A DNA stretch of 64,000 bases from Palsa-892 sp963751615 (lineage in GTDB: Bacteria; Pseudomonadota; Alphaproteobacteria; Rhizobiales; Xanthobacteraceae), in contig CAVVVG010000005.1 in the NCBI GenBank assembly GCA_963751615.1, positions 1,488,001 through 1,552,000 of the forward strand, read 5' to 3'. Under the pieces are notes generated by a model. The model worked only from the letters and a program-made list of their open reading frames with translations, was not told the origin of the DNA and ran no database searches. The position numbers and the translations under genes are program-made. Position 1 is the first letter of the stretch, and every line of letters starts with the position of its first letter. This document shows positions 24,472 to 33,767 of this stretch, in pieces.

Positions 24472-25451
24472 GCGCGGTACCTGGCAAATGCCGCGGCAAC
24501 GCTGGGGACGATCCCGGCGCGCATAAAGATCATTACGCCCATCAACACAAGACCGAGCACCATGTGTTCGTAGTCATGCATCACGGTAAGAACTTGCGGC
24601 AGCATGACCAGCAATGCTGCGCCCACTAGGGATCCAACAATCGACCCGATACCACCGAGTACCACCATGGCGACGAGCTCAATGGAACGCAGAAATCCGG
24701 ATACGTCCGGTGTGATGTGACCGTCAAAAGCGGCAAGATAAGAACCGGCAACAGAGGCATAAACCGCCGAGATGACAAAAATGGTGAGCTTTTGCCGTGC
24801 CACGTCGACACCCAGAACACGCGCCGCAATTTCGCTGTCGTGAATGGCGCGCAAGGCCCGCCCAGTCGGGCTGTCGATCAGGTTGAATGCAAGCAACGCG
24901 CTGATCACGAAACTGATCGCAGAGATCCAGTACCACGTCACGGTTCCGCGAATGGACCAGCCAAACAATATGGGGCGCGGCACTGCCATGCCATCTGGAC
25001 CGCCGGTGAGCCGGGCCTCATTGCTGAAAACAATGGCAAGCAGCAAGCCAAAGCCGAGCGTGGCTACAGCGAGGTAATGACCTTTGAGCCGCAAGATTGG
25101 GCGCCCGACAGCGAAGGCAATCAATGCGGAGAGGGCGGCGCCGACTAAGAACGACAACCATGACGGAATACCGAAATGACTCGGGCCGATGGCTACCGCA
25201 TAAGCACCGATTCCCATGAAGCCGGCATGGCCGAGGCTGACCTGGCCGGCAAATCCCATCAAAAGATTGAGTCCAGTCGCCGCGATCGCAAATACGAATA
25301 CCAAGGTGGCGATACGGTAATAATAAGTGGATGGAAAGAACGTTGGCATAATGGCGACGATGATTGCAATAAAGATAATGGCCCGTTGCCGGTGCATGAG
25401 CCATCGCCGTAGCGCAGAAAAAATGCGATCCACGATATCTTGGCGCATCAT
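24468..25451 (-). CDS. livM: Branched-chain-amino-acid-type ABC transporter permease LivM-like
   Basis: 327 residues with about nine or ten membrane helices, starting at an ATG that overlaps the livH stop by one base (a TTG one codon upstream and a second ATG are alternatives). Family signature GFAGQVSLGHAGFMGIGAY follows the second or third helix, and the EAA-like loop (GRALRAIHDSEIAARVLGVDVAR) contacts the ATPases. Inner membrane partner of LivH. Confidence 0.9.
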   Translation of the reverse strand: MMRQDIVDRIFSALRRWLMHRQRAIIFIAIIVAIMPTFFPSTYYYRIATLVFVFAIAATGLNLLMGFAGQVSLGHAGFMGIGAYAVAIGPSHFGIPSWLSFLVGAALSALIAFAVGRPILRLKGHYLAVATLGFGLLLAIVFSNEARLTGGPDGMAVPRPILFGWSIRGTVTWYWISAISFVISALLAFNLIDSPTGRALRAIHDSEIAARVLGVDVARQKLTIFVISAVYASVAGSYLAAFDGHITPDVSGFLRSIELVAMVVLGGIGSIVGSLVGAALLVMLPQVLTVMHDYEHMVLGLVLMGVMIFMRAGIVPSVAAAFARYRA

Positions 25452-26323
25452 CAAACCCGCTCAAACTTCGGTTTGCCGAAAATTCCTTGCGGTCGGACGA
25501 ACAGCACCGTGAGAATGACGAGAAAGGCGACGGCATCCTTATATTGCGAGGAAATGTAGCCCGCCGAGAAGGCCTCGAGCAGGCCGAGCAGCAATCCTCC
25601 AACTACCGCGCCTGCGGCAACACCGATCCCGCCTAGCATCGCCGCGGCAAATCCTTTAAGGGCTAGCAGTGTGCCAATTTCGTAGCTTGTCAGCGTGATC
25701 GGCGTTATAAGAATTCCGGCGATCGCGCCAATGGCGGCCGAAATAGCGAATGAAAAACCAACCACGCGGCGCGTGTCGATTCCGACAAGGCGCGCGGCAA
25801 GTCGGTTTACCGCGATAGCGATCATCGCCTTACCCAACAGCGTCCGATCGATGAAGACCCATAGCAGTACGACGATCACCACTGCTCCCGCCAGAACCAC
25901 AAGGCTTTGCGGGAGGATCGCAGCGCCGGCAAAATGGATCAGCGCATTGCCAAATAGTGGTGGCAGGCTGTGGAAGCCTTTGTCGAAGACAACCTGTGCG
26001 GTACCACGCAAGAAAATCGACGCGCCGATCGTGATCATGATCAGGACGACCGCGTTAGCGCCGCGTGCGGGTTCAATCGCGAAGCGATGCAAAGCAAACC
26101 CGATGACTGTCGTTAACAGAACGGCGAGCAGCGCCGCGATCGGCAGCGGCACGCCAGCGAGCCCGAGAAAGACCGTCGTCATTCCCCCGAGCATGACAAA
26201 TTCGCCTTGAGCGAAATTGATGACGTCGGAGGAGTTGTAGATCAGCGTGAAGCCCAAAGCTACGAGCGCATAGACCGCGCCAACTGTGATCCCAGAAAAA
26301 AGAAACTGGAGAAATTCGGTCAT
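25451..26323 (-). CDS. livH: Branched-chain-amino-acid-type ABC transporter permease LivH-like
   Basis: 290 residues, about eight membrane helices, LivH hallmarks GAVYALVALGFTLIYNSSDVINFAQGEFVMLG near the N terminus (first 45 residues) and an EAA-like loop LLGKAMIAIAVNRLAARLVGID. Inner membrane permease. It is separated from livK by 89 bases that contain a GC-rich stem-loop; all later genes of the operon overlap, so expression of the binding protein is set apart from that of the permease and ATPases. Confidence 0.9.
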   Translation of the reverse strand: MTEFLQFLFSGITVGAVYALVALGFTLIYNSSDVINFAQGEFVMLGGMTTVFLGLAGVPLPIAALLAVLLTTVIGFALHRFAIEPARGANAVVLIMITIGASIFLRGTAQVVFDKGFHSLPPLFGNALIHFAGAAILPQSLVVLAGAVVIVVLLWVFIDRTLLGKAMIAIAVNRLAARLVGIDTRRVVGFSFAISAAIGAIAGILITPITLTSYEIGTLLALKGFAAAMLGGIGVAAGAVVGGLLLGLLEAFSAGYISSQYKDAVAFLVILTVLFVRPQGIFGKPKFERV

Positions 26324-26365
26324 TGGTCGGATGCCTTCGTTTGGCCCGCGACATTAAACACCATT

Positions 26366-26393
26366 CGGGCGGGCCCCGCGAAAGGCCCGCCCG
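26366..26393 (-). other. GC-rich stem-loop between livK and livH
   Basis: Perfect 10-base inverted repeat (CGGGCGGGCC / GGCCCGCCCG) with an eight-base loop, 20 bases after the livK stop and 43 bases before the livH start. No T-run follows on the minus strand, so a full terminator is unlikely. Such intercistronic hairpins after binding-protein genes commonly protect the upstream mRNA and cause more binding protein than permease to be made. Confidence 0.8.
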
Positions 26394-26412
26394 TGCAGCA
26401 TGTCATGCGGCC

Positions 26413-27567
26413 TTACGAGCCGGAATCGCCGACCAGCGTCCAGTCGCCGTTCTTAATTTCGAGCATGCGGAAGGCTGTGAGATCAAGCCCGAGGTGATCG
26501 GTCGGCGACATATTGACGATGCCGCCGGTGCCGATGAAATTCTTGGTCTTTTCGATCTCATCGCGCACCTTGGCCTTGTCCCAGCTGCCGGCGCGCTTGG
26601 CCGCTTCGACTAGGATCATTAGCCCATCGTAAGCGTGGCCGCCGAACGTCGAGACCGGCTGGGCGGATTTCTGCTCGTAGGTCTTCGTGTAGTACTCGAC
26701 GATCACTTTCTGTTTGTCATCTACGGGTAGCTTATCGGCGACCAGCAACGCCGCCGCCGGTAGGCGCACGCCCTCAGCGGCGGGTCCGGCGAGACTGATG
26801 AACTGCTTCGAGGCGACGCCATGACTCTGGTAGAACGGCACCTTGATATCAAGCTGGCGGTAGTTGCGGGTGACGATTGCCGGGCCCTGGCCAAAGCCGG
26901 GATTGATGACCGCCTGGACGTCCGCCTTGCCCTTGATGTTGGTGAGCTGCGGCGTCATGTCGGTATCGCCGGGCCCGTAAGTCTCTTCATGGACGATGAT
27001 GATGCCAACTTTGGGCGCTACCGCCACGCACTGATCGCGCATCGATTTGCCGAAGGCGTCAGCGCCTGAAATCAGCGCTATTTTGTTCAAGTTACGACGC
27101 TTGAGATCGGCGAAAATCTTCTCGCACGCCATCCTGTCGGTGTGTGGCGTCTTGAAGACCCATTTACGTACTGGCTCAATAATCTGAACGGCGCCGGCAA
27201 GAGAAATGAAGGGGATCTGTGCTTCCTCGAATATTGGCATGATCGCCATTGTCACGCCGCTGGTGGAACCACCGACCATGGCAACGATCTTGTCCTCTTC
27301 GACGAGCCGCTTAGCGAACGTGAGTGCTTCGTTGGGCTTGCCGCCGTCGTCATAGACGACGAGTTCGAGCTTCTGGCCGTTGACGCCGCCTAAGGCGTTA
27401 ATGTCGGCGATATACATTTCGAGCGTTCTCTTCTCGGGTTCGCCGAGGAAGGAGGCCGGGCCGGTGACCGACAGAATCGCGCCGATCTTGACCTGTGCCG
27501 ACGCGTTGCTCGCGAATAGGCTCACGGCAACTGCGCCAACGAGGGCCAATATGTGTCTTCGCATCAT
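26413..27567 (-). CDS. livK: ABC transporter periplasmic substrate-binding protein, LivK/aromatic acid type
   Basis: 384 residues. Sec signal peptide 1-25 (MMRRH, hydrophobic core, cleavage ASA/QV). Mature part is a type I periplasmic binding fold starting VKIGAILSVTGPASFLGEPEKRT. ATG start with AGGAGG site. Substrate is not fixed by sequence; context (anaerobic aromatic genes on both sides, FNR box upstream) suggests benzoate, phenylacetate or 4-hydroxybenzoate. First gene of livKHMGF. Confidence 0.9.
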   Translation of the reverse strand: MMRRHILALVGAVAVSLFASNASAQVKIGAILSVTGPASFLGEPEKRTLEMYIADINALGGVNGQKLELVVYDDGGKPNEALTFAKRLVEEDKIVAMVGGSTSGVTMAIMPIFEEAQIPFISLAGAVQIIEPVRKWVFKTPHTDRMACEKIFADLKRRNLNKIALISGADAFGKSMRDQCVAVAPKVGIIIVHEETYGPGDTDMTPQLTNIKGKADVQAVINPGFGQGPAIVTRNYRQLDIKVPFYQSHGVASKQFISLAGPAAEGVRLPAAALLVADKLPVDDKQKVIVEYYTKTYEQKSAQPVSTFGGHAYDGLMILVEAAKRAGSWDKAKVRDEIEKTKNFIGTGGIVNMSPTDHLGLDLTAFRMLEIKNGDWTLVGDSGS

Positions 27568-28018
27568 AGTTTCCTCCTAGTGTTATCGTTCTTTGTTAAC
27601 GTTGGACTTTCTGGTGAATAGTGTCGCTTTTTCCGCGGGAAGCACAATAACAGAATCCCTTAGCCCTCCGCCTCGGCAAATAGAGGCCGAGGTCGACAAT
27701 ACTGAGTTCGAGTTCAGGATTGATTGCGCGGGACAATCTCGCGGTTCCTCATGCCTAGTTCAACATGCGCTTTGTATCTCCCGCCACCAGCAATTTTATG
27801 CTTGATACCCTTCCTTTCTCCTTGATCCTTATCAAGAAACGAACAACTTTATTGGATGCTGTGCTTAGAGGGCATGCAGCCAAAAATCTCCAATTTGTCC
27901 TCGATTTATTGAAGATAACTCGGCACGAAGGATGATCGGGATCCAGCGGATGTATGATTGCGTGAGGACTTAGGGAAAAAACTCTTTGACAGTTATCGCC
28001 TTGAAACTTGAACTTCTT
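27568..28018. other. 451-base intergenic region upstream of livK
   Basis: No convincing gene. A plus-strand frame at 27593-27805 has no family resemblance and a poor start context. The region holds the FNR-type promoter (see 27793-27835) and, on the livK side of it, about 220 bases of leader. A half-site-like TTGATA lies at 27802-27807. The last 150 bases, towards the end of the tctC-like gene, are AT-richer than the surrounding genes and show no clear hairpin terminator. Confidence 0.6.
27793..27835 (-). promoter_or_regulatory. FNR-type promoter of the liv (aromatic acid uptake) operon
   Basis: Perfect palindrome TTGATCCTTATCAA at 27822-27835 (consensus TTGAT-N4-ATCAA). On the minus strand a -10-like CATAAAAT covers 27800-27793, about 32 bases from the box centre, again the class II FNR spacing. 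The predicted start near 27787 leaves a leader of about 220 bases before livK. Confidence 0.82.
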
Positions 28019-28996
28019 TTAATCCACTTTTCCGATCTTCTTTACTGCTGCGATCAGACGCGCGCCATCCGCCTCGACGAAGCGTGCGAATTCTGGCGCG
28101 TCCTGATAGGCTGGCACGCTTCCGGCTGACACGAAAATTTTTGTTGTCTGCGGATCGGCCATCGCCTTGCCAACTGCCTCACGCAGTTGCCTCAAAATCG
28201 GATCGGGGGTTTTGGCGGGAGCGAATAAACCAGCCCAAATGTAAAACTCCACGTCTTTGTATCCGAGTTCTTTGAACGTCGGCAAATTCGGGAAGCTCGA
28301 AATGCGCTCTGCGCCCCAGTTTGCCAGTACGCGAAGCGCGCCCGAATCGACATGGGCTTTCAGCACGCCGGGCCCCGAAGCGAGCGCCTTTACCTGGCCA
28401 CTCAGCAAGTCCGCGAGCGCGGGTCCGGCGCCTCGGTAAGGAATATGTGCGAGCTTGATGTCCGCGCTTGCCGCAAACATTTCCATTGCGACATGCAACG
28501 AGCCGTAGGAACCGGAAGAACCGTAAGGTATCAGCCCGGGACGCTTCTTCGCGTCATCGACGAATTCTTGCACAGATTTCCATGGCGCTTCCGCATTGAT
28601 CGCGAGTAATGTCGGGTCGGACAGTATGCGCGCGATCGGTTTCAGCTGTGAGACCTCATATTGCGCAGGTCGGTCAAAAAGGCGGTCGGCTTCCGGTAAG
28701 ACAGCGAACGAGGAAAGTGTCATCAAAAGGGTATAGCCGTCTGGCTCCGCTTTCGCGGCGGCAGCATTGCCAATCGCACCACCTGCGCCGCTGCGGTTGT
28801 CGATGACGAAAGGTTTCCCGAGAATTTCCTGCAATTTCTGCGCAACAGGTCGTGCGGCGAGATCGGCCTGTCCGCCTGGCGGAAACGGTACGATGATCGT
28901 CACGTTGCGGACGGGATAGGCTTGTGCGAAGGCGTCATTGGCCGCGATCGCGAAAGGGAACGCTGCGGCTCCCCTCAGAAAATCTCGGCGTTTCAT
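28019..28996 (-). CDS. TctC/Bug-family tripartite tricarboxylate transporter substrate-binding protein, orphan
   Basis: 325 residues. N terminus MKRRDFLRGAAAFPFAIAA has a twin-arginine pattern (R3-R4-D-F-L) and a cleavage site near AFA/QA, so export by Tat is likely. The mature part has Bug-family landmarks: ITIIVPFPPGG-like loop (VTIIVPFPPGGQADLAAR), VIDNRSGAGGAIGN, and DGYTLLM. Binds a carboxylate in the periplasm. No TctA/TctB permease is near, as is common for Bug proteins. It ends before the liv promoter region and starts 56 bases after lepA's stop, same strand. A role in sensing or capture of aromatic or dicarboxylic acids is possible but unproven. Confidence 0.88.
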   Translation of the reverse strand: MKRRDFLRGAAAFPFAIAANDAFAQAYPVRNVTIIVPFPPGGQADLAARPVAQKLQEILGKPFVIDNRSGAGGAIGNAAAAKAEPDGYTLLMTLSSFAVLPEADRLFDRPAQYEVSQLKPIARILSDPTLLAINAEAPWKSVQEFVDDAKKRPGLIPYGSSGSYGSLHVAMEMFAASADIKLAHIPYRGAGPALADLLSGQVKALASGPGVLKAHVDSGALRVLANWGAERISSFPNLPTFKELGYKDVEFYIWAGLFAPAKTPDPILRQLREAVGKAMADPQTTKIFVSAGSVPAYQDAPEFARFVEADGARLIAAVKKIGKVD

Positions 28997-29052
28997 GAGG
29001 CGTTTCCTCTTCTCAGGGCAAAGCTAGCATTAGTCTGCGGATTGCGTCGAGA

Positions 29053-30858
<1,806 letters not shown>

Positions 30859-30921
30859 GGCGCGCGGGATAGCACCTGCCTCCGCGACCTACAAGAAGAA
30901 CGAACGGTGGAGCAGCTCCAC

Positions 30922-32337
30922 TTAGTACCGATACTGATCGCTCTTGTACGGTCCAGCCTCCGGCACGCCGATGTAAGCGGCTTGCTTGGGCGAAAGCTTC
31001 GAGAGTTTTACGCCGATTTTGTCGAGGTGAAGCCGCGCGACCTTTTCGTCCAGATGCTTCGGCAGCGTGTAGACTTTCTTTTCGTATTTTGCATGGTTCT
31101 TCCAGAGCTCGATCTGTGCGAGTGTTTGGTTCGTGAACGATGATGACATCACGAAACTCGGATGGCCCATGGCGTTGCCGAGATTCACAAGCCGGCCTTC
31201 CGACAGTAGTATGATCCGTTTCTTATCGGGGAATTCGATCTCGTCGACCTGCGGCTTGACGTTGAACCATTTGAAGTTCTTCAGTGCAGCGACCTGAATT
31301 TCGTTGTCGAAGTGGCCGATATTGCAGACGATTGCGCGATCTTTCATCTTGCGCATGTGCTCGATGGTGATCACATCGATATTGCCAGTCGCGGTCACGA
31401 AAATGTCCGCGCGTGGTGCTGCATTTTCCATCGTCACAACTTCATAACCTTCCATCGCCGCTTGTAGCGCGCAGATCGGATCGACTTCGGACACGAGCAC
31501 GCGGCATCCGGCCTGGCGCAGCGAGGCGGCAGAACCCTTGCCGACGTCGCCAAAGCCCGCGACCATCGCGATCTTGCCGGCCATCATCACGTCGGTACCG
31601 CGTCGAATGCCATCGACCAGCAACTCGCGGCAGCCGTAAAGATTGTCGAATTTCGATTTTGTCACTGAGTCGTTCACGTTGATCGCAGCGAACAGGAGCT
31701 TGCCTTCTTTTTCCATCTGATAGAGACGATGGACACCAGTGGTCGTTTCTTCGGAAACGCCCTTGATGTTCCTAGCTAGTTCCGTGAAGTAGCCTTTCTT
31801 TTCGTTCAGCGTCTTTTTGATCAGCGCGAACAAAACCTCTTCTTCCTCCGAGCTTGGCTTGTCGAGAAACGCCGTGTCGCCTTTTTCGGCGCGGAGCCCG
31901 AGATGAACAAGCAGCGTCGCATCGCCGCCATCGTCCAGGATCAAGTTCGGAGCGCCGCCATCCGACCACTCGAGAATCTTGCGGGTATAATCCCAGTAAT
32001 CCTTTAGGCTCTCGCCCTTTACGGCGAACACCGGAATGCCAGCGGCGGCGATAGCGGCCGCGGCATGATCCTGCGTCGAGTAGATATTGCACGAAGCCCA
32101 GCGGATGTCGGCGCCGAGCGCCGCGAGCGTCTCGATCAGCACCGCCGTCTGGATTGTCATGTGAAGGGAACCTGCAATGCGCGCGCCCTTCAGCGGTTGC
32201 GACTTGCCGAACTCTTCGCGCGTCGCCATAAGGCCGGGCATTTCGGTTTCGGCGATGGCAATTTCCTTGCGGCCAAACTCCGCGAGACCGATGTCCTTGA
32301 CAACATAATCCTTGGCAACGGTTTTGACGGCGTGCAT
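30922..32337 (-). CDS. ahcY: S-adenosylhomocysteinase
   Basis: 471 residues from the ATG at 32337 (MHAVKTVAKDYVVKDIGL); the upstream frame is not conserved-looking. SAH hydrolase with NAD-binding GFGDVGKGSAASLRQAG loop, substrate segments GSLHMTIQTAVLIETL and NINDSVTKSKFDN, and the C-terminal KSDQYRY that ends in the tyrosine characteristic of the enzyme. It removes SAH and yields homocysteine and adenosine, keeping methyltransferases active. The leader of about 100 bases contains a perfect palindrome (32440-32461) proposed as operator. Housekeeping. Confidence 0.97.
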   Translation of the reverse strand: MHAVKTVAKDYVVKDIGLAEFGRKEIAIAETEMPGLMATREEFGKSQPLKGARIAGSLHMTIQTAVLIETLAALGADIRWASCNIYSTQDHAAAAIAAAGIPVFAVKGESLKDYWDYTRKILEWSDGGAPNLILDDGGDATLLVHLGLRAEKGDTAFLDKPSSEEEEVLFALIKKTLNEKKGYFTELARNIKGVSEETTTGVHRLYQMEKEGKLLFAAINVNDSVTKSKFDNLYGCRELLVDGIRRGTDVMMAGKIAMVAGFGDVGKGSAASLRQAGCRVLVSEVDPICALQAAMEGYEVVTMENAAPRADIFVTATGNIDVITIEHMRKMKDRAIVCNIGHFDNEIQVAALKNFKWFNVKPQVDEIEFPDKKRIILLSEGRLVNLGNAMGHPSFVMSSSFTNQTLAQIELWKNHAKYEKKVYTLPKHLDEKVARLHLDKIGVKLSKLSPKQAAYIGVPEAGPYKSDQYRY

Positions 32338-32439
32338 GGGTGCGGCCTCTGATCGATGTCGGTGCGAATGGCAAAATTTGGCCGCGCCTCGAGCAGCGGC
32401 CGCGATTGCATAGCAGCCGGGACCTCTCCTTGCAATAAT

Positions 32440-32461
32440 CATATAAAGATTTCTTTATATG
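32440..32461 (-). promoter_or_regulatory. Palindromic operator candidate upstream of ahcY
   Basis: Perfect 22-base inverted repeat: CATATAAAGA, two central T, TCTTTATATG. It is AT-rich in a GC-rich region, 103 bases before the ahcY start. From memory, ArsR-family regulators of the methionine cycle (SahR/SamR) in Proteobacteria bind very similar palindromes in front of ahcY, metH and metK. It could overlap the promoter; exact -35/-10 are not clear. Confidence 0.75.
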
Positions 32462-32482
32462 TTCGGTAAACGCTTTTGGCGC

Positions 32483-32815
32483 TTAATCTTCCTCGCCAAA
32501 ACCCTCAGCGAGCAGCTTCTGCAGCGCATCAAGGGCAGCCTCGGCATCATTGCCCGTCGCGGAAACCCGGATCGTCGAGCCAAAGGGTGCGGCCAGCATC
32601 AACAGGCTCATAATGGAGTCTCCGCCCGCCGTTTCGCCGCAACGCGTGACTTGCACCGTCGCGTTGAACTGCTGAACGGTTTGCACGAACCGCGCAGAGG
32701 CGCGTGCATGCAGGCCTTTTTTGTTTGTGAGCGTGAGTTCTCGCACTAGCGCGCCATTGGGCAGCGCCGGATCGGGCGGGCAATCATCCTCGGGACGGGC
32801 CTTATCTGCCATCAT
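32483..32815 (-). CDS. ptsH: Phosphocarrier protein HPr (nitrogen-type PTS)
   Basis: 110 residues from the ATG at 32815 (overlap of 4 bases with the EIIA stop; the next codon is also ATG). The HPr core starts after an N-terminal extension of about 20 residues. Phospho-accepting H36 in KKGLHARAS, and the regulatory serine region GGDSIMSLLML that is target of HprK. Alphaproteobacterial HPr with no sugar-specific PTS nearby acts in regulation of carbon and nitrogen metabolism together with EIIA-Man and HprK just upstream. Confidence 0.93.
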   Translation of the reverse strand: MMADKARPEDDCPPDPALPNGALVRELTLTNKKGLHARASARFVQTVQQFNATVQVTRCGETAGGDSIMSLLMLAAPFGSTIRVSATGNDAEAALDALQKLLAEGFGEED

Positions 32816-33213
32816 TCGCCTGCGAGAACGCGGCTCGCAATGTTGATGTATTTGCGGCCGGCAAGTTGCGCCTGATTGACGGCTTCCGCGAGCGGACACT
32901 CCTCGCGCACGGTTGCGAGTTTCACTAACATAGGCAGATTAATACCCGCCAAGACTTCGATGTTCGGCGAGTTCATCACGGAGATTGCGAGGTTCGACGG
33001 CGTTCCGCCGAACATGTCGGTGAGGATGGCGACGCCCTTGCCGGAATCGACACGCTTCACTGCTTCGATGATTTCGTTGCGGCGGCTGTCGATATTGTCT
33101 TTGGGATCGATGGTAATCGTTTCGATCTGCTTTTGCGGGCCGATCACGTGTTCGAGCGCCGAACGAAACTCATCGGCAAGTCGGCCATGGGTAACGAGAA
33201 CAATACCGATCAT
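32812..33213 (-). CDS. PTS EIIA-Man-type regulatory protein
   Basis: 133 residues, EIIA domain of mannose-family PTS: MIGIVLVTHG with active-site H9, and DMFGGTPSNLA at about 66-76. In Hyphomicrobiales this stand-alone EIIA (EIIAMan, PtsM) lies with HPr and HprK and has no cognate EIIB/EIIC, so it is regulatory. Overlaps ptsH by 4 bases. Separated from hprK by 98 bases. Confidence 0.93.
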   Translation of the reverse strand: MIGIVLVTHGRLADEFRSALEHVIGPQKQIETITIDPKDNIDSRRNEIIEAVKRVDSGKGVAILTDMFGGTPSNLAISVMNSPNIEVLAGINLPMLVKLATVREECPLAEAVNQAQLAGRKYINIASRVLAGE

Positions 33214-33311
33214 AGCAACCCCGCCGGAGCGATCGTGTTTTCGGCCAACCCTAAACGACGCACGGGGGCGTCATATTCCTTAGGTGGCCTCCGAACGCAA
33301 GGGAGGCCTGA

Positions 33312-33764
33312 TCAAACCTTAGGTGCCAAGGTAAGCGCTGCCAGCACAAGCGGAAAAGGGTCCTCTCTTGCCGCCACCGGTAGACGCGGGATCCGAATTC
33401 CGAATATTTGCGTTTCTTCCCCCTTCTTGTCTGGCATGCGGGTGCCGTCGCTTGCGGCAAGATCGATTACCAATCCAACGACTGCGAGCGGTTCGCAATC
33501 CACGCTTCGGACTCCCAGACCGCGCACTTCAATCATGCCCTGAATAGTTTCGGGCGCGGCGGCGAGCAAGCGTCCGTTTGCCGCGAATATCTTCACGCGG
33601 TCGTCGGCGATAAGACGTGCGTAGCGTAGCAATCCTTCGCGTGCGGCGTTCAACAATGCAGCCGCAAGCCGCGATTTTCCGGTGCCCGAGTTGCCCCGGA
33701 TCAGCACCGCGCGCTCGCCGGTGAGCACGGCGCTCGCGTGAACCGTTTTGCCGAACGAAGGCAT
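33312..33764 (-). CDS. hprK: HPr kinase/phosphorylase, short alphaproteobacterial form
   Basis: 150 residues. Walker A GNSGTGKS at 24-31, DDRVKIFA region, and the HprK signature IEVRGLGVRSV near 78-88. Only the C-terminal catalytic domain of Firmicutes HprK is present; the N-terminal regulatory domain is absent, which is normal for alphaproteobacteria. It phosphorylates the regulatory serine of HPr. Lies 3 bases after chvG and belongs to the conserved chvI-chvG-hprK-EIIA-ptsH string. Confidence 0.93.
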   Translation of the reverse strand: MPSFGKTVHASAVLTGERAVLIRGNSGTGKSRLAAALLNAAREGLLRYARLIADDRVKIFAANGRLLAAAPETIQGMIEVRGLGVRSVDCEPLAVVGLVIDLAASDGTRMPDKKGEETQIFGIRIPRLPVAAREDPFPLVLAALTLAPKV

Positions 33765-33767
33765 TTC

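Noticed and set aside
22995..27567. Calling the ABC transporter a plain branched-chain amino acid importer
   Set aside because: Family membership is right, but the FNR box and the location among aromatic genes favour an aromatic acid; the liv symbols are used for family only.
27593..27805. 70-residue plus-strand open frame in the livK upstream region
   Set aside because: No family features and weak start context; the region is better explained as promoter and leader.
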